Positions 22,392 to 30,424 of a DNA stretch of 33,154 nt are shown in pieces. The DNA lies in IMG/VR virus record IMGVR_UViG_3300017786_003006, positions 1 through 33,154 of that record; one strand, 5' to 3'. A program made the position numbers and the translations under genes. This DNA is from a virus. Each line of letters opens with the position of its first letter. Within the stretch, counting starts at the first letter, position 1. The notes under the pieces are model-generated. The model saw nothing but the letters and a program-made list of their open reading frames with translations. It was not told the origin of the DNA and searched no databases.

Positions 22392-23576
22392 TTAGTATTT
22401 AGATGTTGCTACATGGTCTCTGTATCTATTACCAGACCTAGACCATTCATTATGTTTATAACTTCCTTGCATAATATCAATCATACGATCAATAGTACTA
22501 TCAGTCCAGTCACTTATCTTTCCCATGTTAGGACTAGGAGAATCTAATCCTTTCATAATTTTACTAATTGCATCTTCTTGACTCCATGGAATATACAAAC
22601 GAGTAAAGTCATTAGAAAAAGTTTCAGGAAAACTTCTGTAAGCAGGATAAACTACATTACAACCTAATGTGTCTGCTTCACTTACAGTATTGCTTACCCA
22701 GTCTTGCAATGCACAATTAAACAAAACTTTACTATCATTTAGCAAATGATAATAATCATTTTTTTGCAAGTCAGTATATATTTTAAGAAGTCCTCTTTCT
22801 TCTAAATCTTTTGCACGTTCAATATACTTAGGATTATTAGAACGCAAAGGTCCTCCACTTAGTACTGCAAATTCTACAGGATGTCCTGAGTCTTTTACCT
22901 TTTCAATGATATCCATAAAGAAATCAGGTTGCTTTTCTTGATCAAACCTTGCCGCAAATACAACTCTGTCTTGTCTAGTTTCCCAGTCTTGTACGTTACC
23001 ACCAATGCGACCAAGTACTTCTTGTTTACCAAAACTTAAACCAGAAATGTTATAGATTGGAGCAGTCCAGTTTGCAATCCTCATATGTGCAACCATTTCT
23101 TCATTTGTTGCTAGAATATGAACATTAGGAATTTCGTTACACATCTGTTCATACAAACTCATCCATTTACTCATACCCCATACATGAACAAAATCATCTG
23201 GGTCAATTGCCTGAGCTAAACAACGTAGAAAAATCTTAGGTCGTTGCTCTTTTGGTATCTGACACATGATATAAGGTAATGATTCCATACCAGGCTGAAA
23301 CATGTCTTCAAAGAAGATAACATCATCACCAGTGCATTCTCCACTTCTCATCATCTGTACTAGATTCATAAGTTGACTCATACCAAAGTACGAACGTCCA
23401 TGTGCATCAAGTACTTGTCCAACACTAATTGCTTTTGTATTGTCAATGGTAGTTCCAGGAACAATTACATAATCAATGTTTCTCTTTTGGAAAGCCGCTA
23501 CACTCCATTGTTGTAACTGAAGTGTATACCTGCCTTCATAGGGCTCTAATCCCATATAGAATAGCTTTCTCATCAT
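22392..23576 (-). CDS. GT-B fold glycosyltransferase, unknown specificity
   Basis: 394 aa from the ATG at 23576, overlapping the upstream stop in ATGA style. The C-terminal half has the GT4-like features DRVVFAARFDQEKQPDFFMD, the YYHLLNDSKVLFNCALQDWV region and a Glu-containing SEADTLGCNVVYP, a nucleotide-sugar binding element. The N-terminal half is diverged (ISVGQVLDAHGRSYFG), so acceptor and donor are unknown. Options are a virion or host surface glycan, or glucosylation of modified DNA bases as in T4 (agt/bgt), though it does not look like those. The epimerase follows after 12 bp and would supply UDP-galactose or similar. Confidence 0.75.
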   Translation of the reverse strand: MMRKLFYMGLEPYEGRYTLQLQQWSVAAFQKRNIDYVIVPGTTIDNTKAISVGQVLDAHGRSYFGMSQLMNLVQMMRSGECTGDDVIFFEDMFQPGMESLPYIMCQIPKEQRPKIFLRCLAQAIDPDDFVHVWGMSKWMSLYEQMCNEIPNVHILATNEEMVAHMRIANWTAPIYNISGLSFGKQEVLGRIGGNVQDWETRQDRVVFAARFDQEKQPDFFMDIIEKVKDSGHPVEFAVLSGGPLRSNNPKYIERAKDLEERGLLKIYTDLQKNDYYHLLNDSKVLFNCALQDWVSNTVSEADTLGCNVVYPAYRSFPETFSNDFTRLYIPWSQEDAISKIMKGLDSPSPNMGKISDWTDSTIDRMIDIMQGSYKHNEWSRSGNRYRDHVATSKY

Positions 23577-23995
23577 ACCCACTCAACTTCAATTTGCCAA
23601 GGAGCATCACTTCTATAGTCCCAACGTTCTGCTTCACTATAAGCATTCTTATAAATGCCTACATGAATCTTAAGAACTTTAGCAGTACGATCCGGAGTAC
23701 CTTGTACATGGAAAGTATATGTAAAGCTACGGTTACCAGTATCTTCATGACGCCTCATAATAGGCTCATCAATAGTATACTTGTAAATTTGCTCTGCCTT
23801 CTTAAGATCGTCTAAGTAGGAAGTATAGAGCTTTAGGGGAAGTTCCCCTAAATCTGGAGTTAGATACCCATCATATAGCTCGGATATCTTTAACAGATCA
23901 TATTTAATATGAGCTAGGTTAAGGGACTTATTGCGCCTGTGTCCATTAAAACGGACATGCGGACGAACATTAATCGAATTGTCGGAAACAACCAT
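23573..23995 (-). CDS. Unknown protein, 140 aa
   Basis: Start at the ATG at 23995, nine bases after GAGG; an ATG two codons earlier (24001) is also possible. N-terminus NVRPHVRFNGHRRNKSLN is basic, and the rest is a mixed domain rich in Y, K and E (IEVEWV ends it). No family recognised. It overlaps the QueD-like gene by 26 bp and the glycosyltransferase by 4 bp, so it is coupled to both. Confidence 0.6.
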   Translation of the reverse strand: MVVSDNSINVRPHVRFNGHRRNKSLNLAHIKYDLLKISELYDGYLTPDLGELPLKLYTSYLDDLKKAEQIYKYTIDEPIMRRHEDTGNRSFTYTFHVQGTPDRTAKVLKIHVGIYKNAYSEAERWDYRSDAPWQIEVEWV

Positions 23996-24341
23996 TTTCA
24001 TTATCCTCTGATACATCAATCCAAACACTACGATTTGGATATTTTTCGTTGATTTGTTTATATAGGTCTTCTGCAATCATCTCGCAACTCTTATAGTCAA
24101 GTTCAAGAATACTGCCTTTATATAGATTTAAACACCATCGTTTAAACTGTATAAACTCTACATCTCTGTCATCATGGAAGACTTCCATGTGTACTTTAAA
24201 GTGAAAGATGTGTCGATGCGGGCTTGCTAAAAAGCTCACATCATATTCGTCGCCGGTAGCAAGTTTAGGATCAGTTGCCGCGGCAGGGTAACAATGCATA
24301 CCTTCTAATTGGAAGGTGATCCAGATCATGTCTTTTGACAT
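23970..24341 (-). CDS. QueD-like / 6-pyruvoyl-tetrahydropterin synthase (T-fold) family protein
   Basis: 123 aa, the length of QueD (about 120). EGMHCYP and SPHRHIFHFKVHMEVF give a His plus an H-x-H pair followed by a strand, as in the QueD zinc site, and YKSCEMIAEDLYKQI followed by DVSEDNENG corresponds to the substrate-anchoring Glu region. The catalytic Cys normally placed a few residues before the HGH is missing; the pair here is HRH. So it may be a true but divergent QueD (dihydroneopterin triphosphate to 6-carboxytetrahydropterin) or a QueD paralogue acting on another step. AGGA seven bases before the ATG. The association with FolE, QueE and DpdA favours a role in 7-deazaguanine synthesis. 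Confidence 0.55.
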   Translation of the reverse strand: MSKDMIWITFQLEGMHCYPAAATDPKLATGDEYDVSFLASPHRHIFHFKVHMEVFHDDRDVEFIQFKRWCLNLYKGSILELDYKSCEMIAEDLYKQINEKYPNRSVWIDVSEDNENGCFRQFD

Positions 24342-24370
24342 ATTTCTGTCCTTTAGGTTAGGGGTTAATA

Positions 24371-24673
24371 TTATTCAATGTAGTTTTCAGCTTTTAGATA
24401 CAACCAAATTTTCCAATCTATTGCACTTAAATATTTGTTTGTAACTTCCATCTGCTCTTCAATTGCCGCTAAACGTTTTTCAATACTACTAGATTCTAGT
24501 ACTTCTTCTTGTTCAGCAACATCTTTAATTTCCTCAGTTTGTACAGTTTCCTGTTCATCTTCTTCAGAAATTAAATTCTCATCAGTCATTATCGACTTAG
24601 GCTTTGGCTTTCGAGGAATTGGTGTACGAGCTTGATTAAAAGCATGTCCTCGATTTTCTGTATCGTCTGTCAT
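24371..24673 (-). CDS. Unknown acidic protein, 100 aa
   Basis: Begins TDDTENRGHAFNQART, then a basic-Pro patch (PIPRKPKPKS), an acidic stretch (EEDEQETVQTEE), and a C-terminal helix with heptads (SIEKRLAAIEEQMEV). No family recognised. AAGGAG six bases upstream supports the start. Confidence 0.55.
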   Translation of the reverse strand: MTDDTENRGHAFNQARTPIPRKPKPKSIMTDENLISEEDEQETVQTEEIKDVAEQEEVLESSSIEKRLAAIEEQMEVTNKYLSAIDWKIWLYLKAENYIE

Positions 24674-24682
24674 GACAACTCC

Positions 24683-25219
24683 TTATATAGGTTTATCGTT
24701 TTTATATTCACACCAGGATGTAAAATTCTTTCGGTTCATTAAACTGTTCAAACTATGACACCATATTCCTGGATTAGTATCATCAAAATCTGTATCGTCT
24801 ATCTTAACTGTTGTATTATAGTTAAGGCTTTCTACATTCGGAAGTTTTACCGAAATCATTGGAATGAACCTATTATAGTTATTTAATTCTGTTCCTTGAA
24901 AACAAGTTAAACATTTAATGTCTATATCTAGTGTACAATAAATCTTAGTACTTGTCAAGACATTTTTAATCATAGTTTCCCATTCTTTCCAAATATTAAT
25001 TGAATCCAATGTTATAGCAGTAGGATTAGGAAAACTTTGATTTGCTCCAAAGTAAATGGCTTCGCAATTCTTTTCTTCTGCCATCTTTATAATATCTTCT
25101 GAAGGATGTACTCCAACTACAAATAATGTCATTAATCCAAATGCAGGAGACCTTTCGATCTCTATACCAGTAAAAAACTCAACATCATCTTTTACTCCTA
25201 CTTGATAGTCTCTTTTCAT
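24683..25219 (-). CDS. Unknown protein coupled to the DpdA-like gene
   Basis: 178 aa. No family I can name with confidence, though it resembles proteins of unknown function seen in marine T4-like phages. VEFFTGIEIERSPAFG, TLFVVGVHPSEDI and EAIYFGANQSFP suggest an alpha/beta fold. Cysteines cluster at KIYCTLDIDIKCLTCFQG and further at GIWCHS and SWCEY, possibly a metal site. Its ATG shares a base with the stop of the DpdA-like gene (TAATG), so the two are likely translated together. Possibly an accessory to the DNA-modification pathway; that is inference from position only. Confidence 0.65.
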   Translation of the reverse strand: MKRDYQVGVKDDVEFFTGIEIERSPAFGLMTLFVVGVHPSEDIIKMAEEKNCEAIYFGANQSFPNPTAITLDSINIWKEWETMIKNVLTSTKIYCTLDIDIKCLTCFQGTELNNYNRFIPMISVKLPNVESLNYNTTVKIDDTDFDDTNPGIWCHSLNSLMNRKNFTSWCEYKNDKPI

Positions 25220-26766
25220 TATTCAACTCCTATGACTAGTTTTTCAAGTTCTGCATCATTAGGATCATCAAACGCACCTGCCTCTGCAATAACTTCAGTT
25301 GTTTCTCCATCGTCTGTATCAAATAAATCGTTAACTGAATCAGCACCAGTTTTACGAGTCTTACGTCCAGAAAACTCAGTCATTAATGGTATACATTGAT
25401 CAAGTAGTTTATACGGTTCTTCACTTTTAAATACCATATCAACTAGTTCCATCATGTATAATACATTACGAGGAACCCAAAGATCAACTTGACCTTCTTG
25501 AGTTTTTTGTCTAGTCTTTCTCCATTGTCTAGGATCAGGATGTGTTTGTTGCCAAGCAATGTCTGCTAATACATTAGCTCTTTGAACAGATTGTATATGC
25601 TGATCCACGTTATGTGCCATAATCAAACTATAAGAAAAGGTATCCCAGCTTGTTTTAGCAACTTTCCCATTTTTGTTAGCCTGCCCTGGTTTATAGTAGC
25701 AGACATCTCCCATTGTAATTCGGTCACCAACTGCTGACGACCAAGGCCACGGAATAGTACTTCCGCTAAAGTCTCTATTATCAACAGCCTTTTCCATTAC
25801 ATAAGTCATACGTTCGTTTGTGTGTACATGTTGAGTGTAAGATAAGCCGTATGCCGTGCTAACGAATGGAGATGCACAGTCGTATGTTAAGAGTAAGTTC
25901 GGATTGACAGTTGCCTTTAAGGCTCTTTGTACCGCCGTTAAAAAGATTGCCCATTCCAATCGACTTGTTCCAAGTACATGAATAACATCTTTACCTGGTT
26001 CAAGCATTCCTTCGTCACGCATCTGAATTAATCTACGAAGCAATAGGTGGGCATCTTGCATATTATTACCACCCATCGCCCAACCTTCAAACGGGAAGTG
26101 TTTTACATTTTCATACCAAATATCTGCTTCTTCATTTGTACTACCTTGTAATACATTTAGAAACTTTGTTTGGTTCTTTCTATTAGCCATAAACCATGCA
26201 TTGTTATACAACGTACCGTCTAGGCATTGTTGAAAACTCTTTAGTCCAGTACGTTCATTCAAAGGAGGCCTAGCCGCCCAAGTCGGAATATCAAGTACCA
26301 TAGAGTAATCAGCAGTATGCTCAAGCCAATTTAAAATTTGCCCTCGAGTTTTATCTGCACTTCCTTTGTAACCTTCATCACCTGGACGTTCCATAAAGTT
26401 TTCCCAGTCAAATTTAATTACACCTTTTGCAATCTGAAAACCACCAGAGTCACCTAAGATAAAAGTATCTTTGCGATCTCTCTTTTGGATCATACTTTCC
26501 ATAGTATCAGTTTTACTTAGATCTAACTGAGCATGTCCAGCAGAGTAAAGTGCATAAGGATAATAGAAGTATGCGTCTTTTTTATTTAAGAAATTTAATC
26601 CTTCAATACCAGTTTCAAAACCAGCTGGAACACGTTCTGGTGGAACACTCTTGCCCGGCTCGTTTTGTTCTTTACTTACTATTGTAGAATAGAATGTAGA
26701 AATACTAGGTAAGAAGACTGCATAGTCTTTATTAGTAGTCCACAGATCAGTTTTATTTGTTGTCAT
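25219..26766 (-). CDS. dpdA: DpdA-like DNA 7-deazaguanine transglycosylase (TGT family)
   Basis: 515 aa. TGT-type barrel motifs are present in order: ILGDSGGFQ (Asp106), MVLDIP (Asp159), FLNVLQGST (residues 202-210, as IVQGG), GWAMGGN (as AIGGL), HVLGTSRL, and TYDCASPF (Asp296, as the FDCVLPTR nucleophile). tRNA-guanine transglycosylases swap guanine for a 7-deazaguanine base; the phage branch, DpdA, does this in DNA. The protein is longer than bacterial TGT (about 375 aa), and I see no TGT C-x-C-x2-C zinc cluster after the nucleophile, which fits DpdA rather than a tRNA enzyme. AGAGG before the ATG. FolE, QueD-like and QueE in the same window supply the base precursor. Which 7-deazaguanine is inserted is not visible. 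Confidence 0.85.
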   Translation of the reverse strand: MTTNKTDLWTTNKDYAVFLPSISTFYSTIVSKEQNEPGKSVPPERVPAGFETGIEGLNFLNKKDAYFYYPYALYSAGHAQLDLSKTDTMESMIQKRDRKDTFILGDSGGFQIAKGVIKFDWENFMERPGDEGYKGSADKTRGQILNWLEHTADYSMVLDIPTWAARPPLNERTGLKSFQQCLDGTLYNNAWFMANRKNQTKFLNVLQGSTNEEADIWYENVKHFPFEGWAMGGNNMQDAHLLLRRLIQMRDEGMLEPGKDVIHVLGTSRLEWAIFLTAVQRALKATVNPNLLLTYDCASPFVSTAYGLSYTQHVHTNERMTYVMEKAVDNRDFSGSTIPWPWSSAVGDRITMGDVCYYKPGQANKNGKVAKTSWDTFSYSLIMAHNVDQHIQSVQRANVLADIAWQQTHPDPRQWRKTRQKTQEGQVDLWVPRNVLYMMELVDMVFKSEEPYKLLDQCIPLMTEFSGRKTRKTGADSVNDLFDTDDGETTEVIAEAGAFDDPNDAELEKLVIGVE

Positions 26767-26788
26767 GCTTGTGCCTCTTTTCTGTCAA

Positions 26789-27508
26789 TTATCCTTGAGC
26801 CATAATTAGATATTCATAAGCAATAACACCGCTGTCAAATTCTACTTTAGCAACCTTCTCCGAAATACTTAGAATAGGCGTACCCTGGCTTGCTGTTTTT
26901 AATGCTAAAATTAATGCATTAATAGGCAACGTAACAGGTTGTTTAAGTTCCTGTGTTGTATCTGCTACAACAAACTTACCAATATGTCCGCCACCTGCTT
27001 GTCCACCTAATGTAAAAATAAGTTTTCCATCAGCAGTAGTAGCAATTAGATTAGGATCAATATTAGTATAAAGTCCTGCTCTTGTTGCAAGTTCAGAAAT
27101 CTTATTAGCCGCTGGTTGCAATGTAACTTGCCACTCTGTACCTTTAAAACTCCTAGGCTTAGTTTTCATTAAGTTAGTTGGAGTTAAACGATAATGATCG
27201 TTGTTTCCGCCTTTATCAGTAAAAACAAATCTATCAGTTTCATCCTTGCTATTTGTGCCAGTTGCTACATTAGAGTCTTCACTCTTATATAAATTAGACA
27301 AACCAACAAAGAAAGGTAAGTTAAGCATACCACACTTATCAGGTAGTTCATCATATTCTTTAGGTGCTTCTGCTAGTACGGTAATTGTACTATCTTCTGG
27401 ATAAGCAGTAAACTTTGTTTTACCTGCATCTTTCTCTACCAGAATTTCTTCAAACGTACCAAGCGAAGCAATATTCTTCGAAACGTCTAGTGTAATGTCT
27501 TTAAGCAT
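26789..27508 (-). CDS. Probable sliding clamp (gp45-like)
   Basis: 239 aa, near T4 gp45 (228). Two beta-rich halves, each ending in acidic-hydrophobic strands, and the CGMLNLPFFVGLSNLYKSED segment matches the YDLNGFL...SED region of gp45-type clamps. The rest is diverged. T4 gp45 encircles DNA for gp43 and late transcription. Its position directly downstream of the DNA polymerase supports the call. GGAG ten bases before the ATG and a promoter at 27534-27562. If not a clamp, it would still be a replication-associated protein by context. Confidence 0.6.
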   Translation of the reverse strand: MLKDITLDVSKNIASLGTFEEILVEKDAGKTKFTAYPEDSTITVLAEAPKEYDELPDKCGMLNLPFFVGLSNLYKSEDSNVATGTNSKDETDRFVFTDKGGNNDHYRLTPTNLMKTKPRSFKGTEWQVTLQPAANKISELATRAGLYTNIDPNLIATTADGKLIFTLGGQAGGGHIGKFVVADTTQELKQPVTLPINALILALKTASQGTPILSISEKVAKVEFDSGVIAYEYLIMAQG

Positions 27509-27533
27509 AATTCATAATCTCCATTGTTTTTAC

Positions 27534-27562
27534 AGTATACATATAATTTAGGCAAATGTCAA
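27534..27562 (-). promoter_or_regulatory. Sigma70-type promoter for the clamp gene
   Basis: TTGACA (27562-27557), 17-bp spacer, TATACT (27539-27534) on the minus strand. It abuts the DNA polymerase stop and gives the clamp separate expression; leader about 20 nt. Confidence 0.8.
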
Positions 27563-27570
27563 CGACTTTG

Positions 27571-30252
27571 TTATCCAAAAAGGTCATCAACAAATCCTCT
27601 GTCTTTTGTTTGGGATAAATCCCATTTAAGCACACCAAGCAAGTTATCTATTTTACTGTCAATAATAGTTTCTTCCATAGCGTCGTGGTCGAATGGTAAT
27701 TCTTTAAACCAATCAGGAATGTTTAGCTCATCAATTGGATAACCAATTGAATTAATTTGCATAGGATTGTTTTTTAATTTACAAACAATAGTTTTTTGTC
27801 CATCAGTAAGATCCATGCTACGTTGGTCACCAAATGCCTTCTTAAGTCTATTCCAATTTATTGCCGCCAATGCATGTCCAATACGACATTTACCAGTCTT
27901 ATCATAAACGGCTGTATGTTTAGTTAAGTTATTAACTCTCTTAGGTGTACCCTTTTCCCAACCAGGTCGAGACTTAAATTCTTCTCTAAATGCTTTTACA
28001 CGTTGCATAACAATCTCAGGATCAGTACCTTCCAATGTCATTCCTAATATTTCTTCTAGAAACCTTTGCATAAACTCTGGAGTATCTGCACGTTTCATAT
28101 CTAAGCCCATTGCTTTAAGTTTTCCAGGAGATCCATTTGTATCTTTCCTAGAACCTTCTTCGTCATATATCATAACTGCATAACGTTTCTTTGTCATATA
28201 AATTCCACGAGACGCAACAACTTCTCTACCAGCTTTAATAACTTCACCTAGTACTTGAGGACAATTAAATGCCTCGTTCATAAACCCTGGAAACGTATCG
28301 TTAACTTGTTCTGCTACTGTATCATAAATTTCAATAACTTTATCTTTAGTCCATTCTACTTTGCCAGATTCAATTTCATCTTTGAATAATGGATAAGCAC
28401 TAAAGTAAACAGAATCTGTATCTCCATAAATTACTGCATCACCTACATGATCTTTTTTACCAGTAAACGATTCGTTTACTGCGCCTGCCATATGTCTAGC
28501 AATACAACGTCCGGTAAGAGTTGTGCTTTGCCCTAATCGCATATCAAAAAATCTACTACCTGCATTAAGTAAAGCACCATATGCACTATTCAAATTAATC
28601 TTTTTAACTAATTGCCTTTTATCCCAAAAGTCTTTATCTTCTTTTGTTTCTGCTTTTCTTAGTTCTGCTTGTAACTCTTTACGTTCTGCATACCAACGTT
28701 CTAGTAGTCCAGGAATAATACCTTTTTGTGCATACGAAAATATAGTACCATTGCTAGACATCATTAAGGACTGTCCACTAAAAAATACTAAGTCATATAT
28801 TTCTGCGGCAGACATTTCTTCTGATTGATTATTTTCCCAATCAACTGTTAAGGTAATGCCTTTGTCACGATTCATTACATGTTCGTATTCAGGGCAAGCA
28901 AACTTTCCTTCCCATGCTTCAGCAACACCTTTACCAGAAGATAAGAAACTTTCAATCATGTCTTCAGTTTCTGTTTGACGTAATTGCCCAACAATAGTTT
29001 CTGGACTCATATTTAATGCACGGATAATACTAGGATACAAACTGTTTAAGTCCATACTACCTATCCATTCGTGCATGCCTTTCTTAGGTACTGCAACATA
29101 AGCACCAGCGGCGGCATTTGCTACTTCTTTATTACGCCTCGGCCTATCAGGAACAATCATTCCTCTACTATGTGCTTCATTAACTAGTGCTTGGTCTGTA
29201 ACTGCAACGGCTCCCATTGTAGCTCTAAGTGTAACAGTATTAGAGTGAGCGATAAGATTTGTTAAGTCAATAAACTGTAGTTTGTCATCTAGTTTCTTTA
29301 ACAGTACAACGTCTTGTCTATTATATGCAATAAACTTTTCAAAGTCATTGTTGTATAACTGGTCTAAAGATCCTTCATATGGAATTTTCTTTTCGCCAAT
29401 TTCAAATTCGCCAATAGCATCAAGTCTATAAGTATGTTGTTCGTGATAGTTATATTTTCTATATAACTCTAAATAATCTAAATGTACACGGCCAATTGTA
29501 TCAAAAGTTTCTTGAGTCTTTCCATAACGTTCAAATTCTCGTTTAGTAGGAAACCTATCCCATAGACAAAACCGTCTAGTTTGATCTTTGCCTAATACTC
29601 TAGTAACACGATTAACCATGTAAGGAATATCATAACCTTCTGAATTCCAACCACTTAGTACATCTGCATCTTCAATGATATCTAAAAAGTATTCAAGTAA
29701 TAAATCTTCTGTTTCGCATAGTATTGTGTCATCAAATTTTGATACAATACTTTCTGCATGTTCTTTAGACATTTTTTTAGGAGCAACAACAAATGTAATT
29801 GTTCTATCTAACCAACCCAGGTGTACTGTTACGGCAGTAACTGGATTAAAAGGATCACTAGGATCAGAGAATCCTTTTTCTCTATCGTAATCAACTTCAA
29901 TATCAAAGAATGCAACTTGTAACTTGGGAGATTCTTGACCGTTGTAGTTTTCTTCTAAGCAACGTTGTAGAGGCCTATAATCACTTTCCCATGTTCTTCC
30001 ATGTCCATGAATACGTTTCTCTTTATCAAATGCTTTTGCATTGCCAACCATAATACGACTAAGTTTGTTTCCAGCAATGTCTACAAACTTGCCTTTAGCA
30101 TCTGCATAGTACATTACATAACGACAAGGATAAACTTTCATTACCCGCTTGCCATTAACACGTTCTACTACATTAACTATTTCTTTTTGTCGATCCTGCC
30201 AAGCATCTACGAACAAATTATGTACTCCACATTGTTTTATTTTTAATTGCAT
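27571..30252 (-). CDS. 43: DNA polymerase, family B (gp43-type)
   Basis: 893 aa from the ATG at 30252 (T4 gp43 is 898). Exonuclease motifs: FFDIEV (Asp117, Glu119), GWNSEGYDIPY (Asn203, Tyr207-Asp208) and YNRQD (Tyr310-x3-Asp314). Polymerase motifs: DLNSLYPS (401-408), KINLNSAYG (551-559), YGDTDSVYF (609-617) and MTKKRY further on. All catalytic residues are present, so both polymerising and proofreading activities are expected. The C-terminus ends FVDDLFG, like a clamp-binding tail. Upstream in-frame starts (to 30288) have no ribosome binding site; the chosen start overlaps the 67-aa gene by 35 bp. Followed by the clamp gene. Confidence 0.95.
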   Translation of the reverse strand: MQLKIKQCGVHNLFVDAWQDRQKEIVNVVERVNGKRVMKVYPCRYVMYYADAKGKFVDIAGNKLSRIMVGNAKAFDKEKRIHGHGRTWESDYRPLQRCLEENYNGQESPKLQVAFFDIEVDYDREKGFSDPSDPFNPVTAVTVHLGWLDRTITFVVAPKKMSKEHAESIVSKFDDTILCETEDLLLEYFLDIIEDADVLSGWNSEGYDIPYMVNRVTRVLGKDQTRRFCLWDRFPTKREFERYGKTQETFDTIGRVHLDYLELYRKYNYHEQHTYRLDAIGEFEIGEKKIPYEGSLDQLYNNDFEKFIAYNRQDVVLLKKLDDKLQFIDLTNLIAHSNTVTLRATMGAVAVTDQALVNEAHSRGMIVPDRPRRNKEVANAAAGAYVAVPKKGMHEWIGSMDLNSLYPSIIRALNMSPETIVGQLRQTETEDMIESFLSSGKGVAEAWEGKFACPEYEHVMNRDKGITLTVDWENNQSEEMSAAEIYDLVFFSGQSLMMSSNGTIFSYAQKGIIPGLLERWYAERKELQAELRKAETKEDKDFWDKRQLVKKINLNSAYGALLNAGSRFFDMRLGQSTTLTGRCIARHMAGAVNESFTGKKDHVGDAVIYGDTDSVYFSAYPLFKDEIESGKVEWTKDKVIEIYDTVAEQVNDTFPGFMNEAFNCPQVLGEVIKAGREVVASRGIYMTKKRYAVMIYDEEGSRKDTNGSPGKLKAMGLDMKRADTPEFMQRFLEEILGMTLEGTDPEIVMQRVKAFREEFKSRPGWEKGTPKRVNNLTKHTAVYDKTGKCRIGHALAAINWNRLKKAFGDQRSMDLTDGQKTIVCKLKNNPMQINSIGYPIDELNIPDWFKELPFDHDAMEETIIDSKIDNLLGVLKWDLSQTKDRGFVDDLFG

Positions 30253-30421
30253 CTTGTGCGACTTGGAGATAATCCTTATCCGCATCATTCATTATAGACC
30301 AAAACTTGGATATAGATAGTGTCAAGTTATACACTTCCTCTTCGTGGTCTATATGATAGTTAGTTTCCATCCAATGCTGGAGTGCATCCATCCTAGCATC
30401 AATTTTTTCGTTTAGACTCAT
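30218..30421 (-). CDS. Unknown small helical protein, 67 aa
   Basis: Acidic and helical (KIDARMDALQHWMETNY). No family recognised. GGAGG seven bases before the ATG, itself in the end of the guaC gene, supports translation. It leads directly into the polymerase gene. Confidence 0.6.
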   Translation of the reverse strand: MSLNEKIDARMDALQHWMETNYHIDHEEEVYNLTLSISKFWSIMNDADKDYLQVAQDAIKNKTMWST

Positions 30422-30424
30422 TTA

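Noticed and set aside
22392-23576. T4-type DNA glucosyltransferase (agt/bgt)
   Set aside because: GT-B fold features are general GT4-like; no specific match to the T4 enzymes was seen.
25219-26766. Ordinary tRNA-guanine transglycosylase
   Set aside because: Longer than bacterial TGT, zinc cysteine cluster not seen, and deazaguanine precursor genes nearby; DpdA fits better, though tRNA action is not excluded.
27571-30288. Plus-strand open frames inside the polymerase, TGT and FolE genes
   Set aside because: They lie opposite well-supported genes, lack ribosome binding sites and have low-complexity S/L-rich products; they are antisense shadows.
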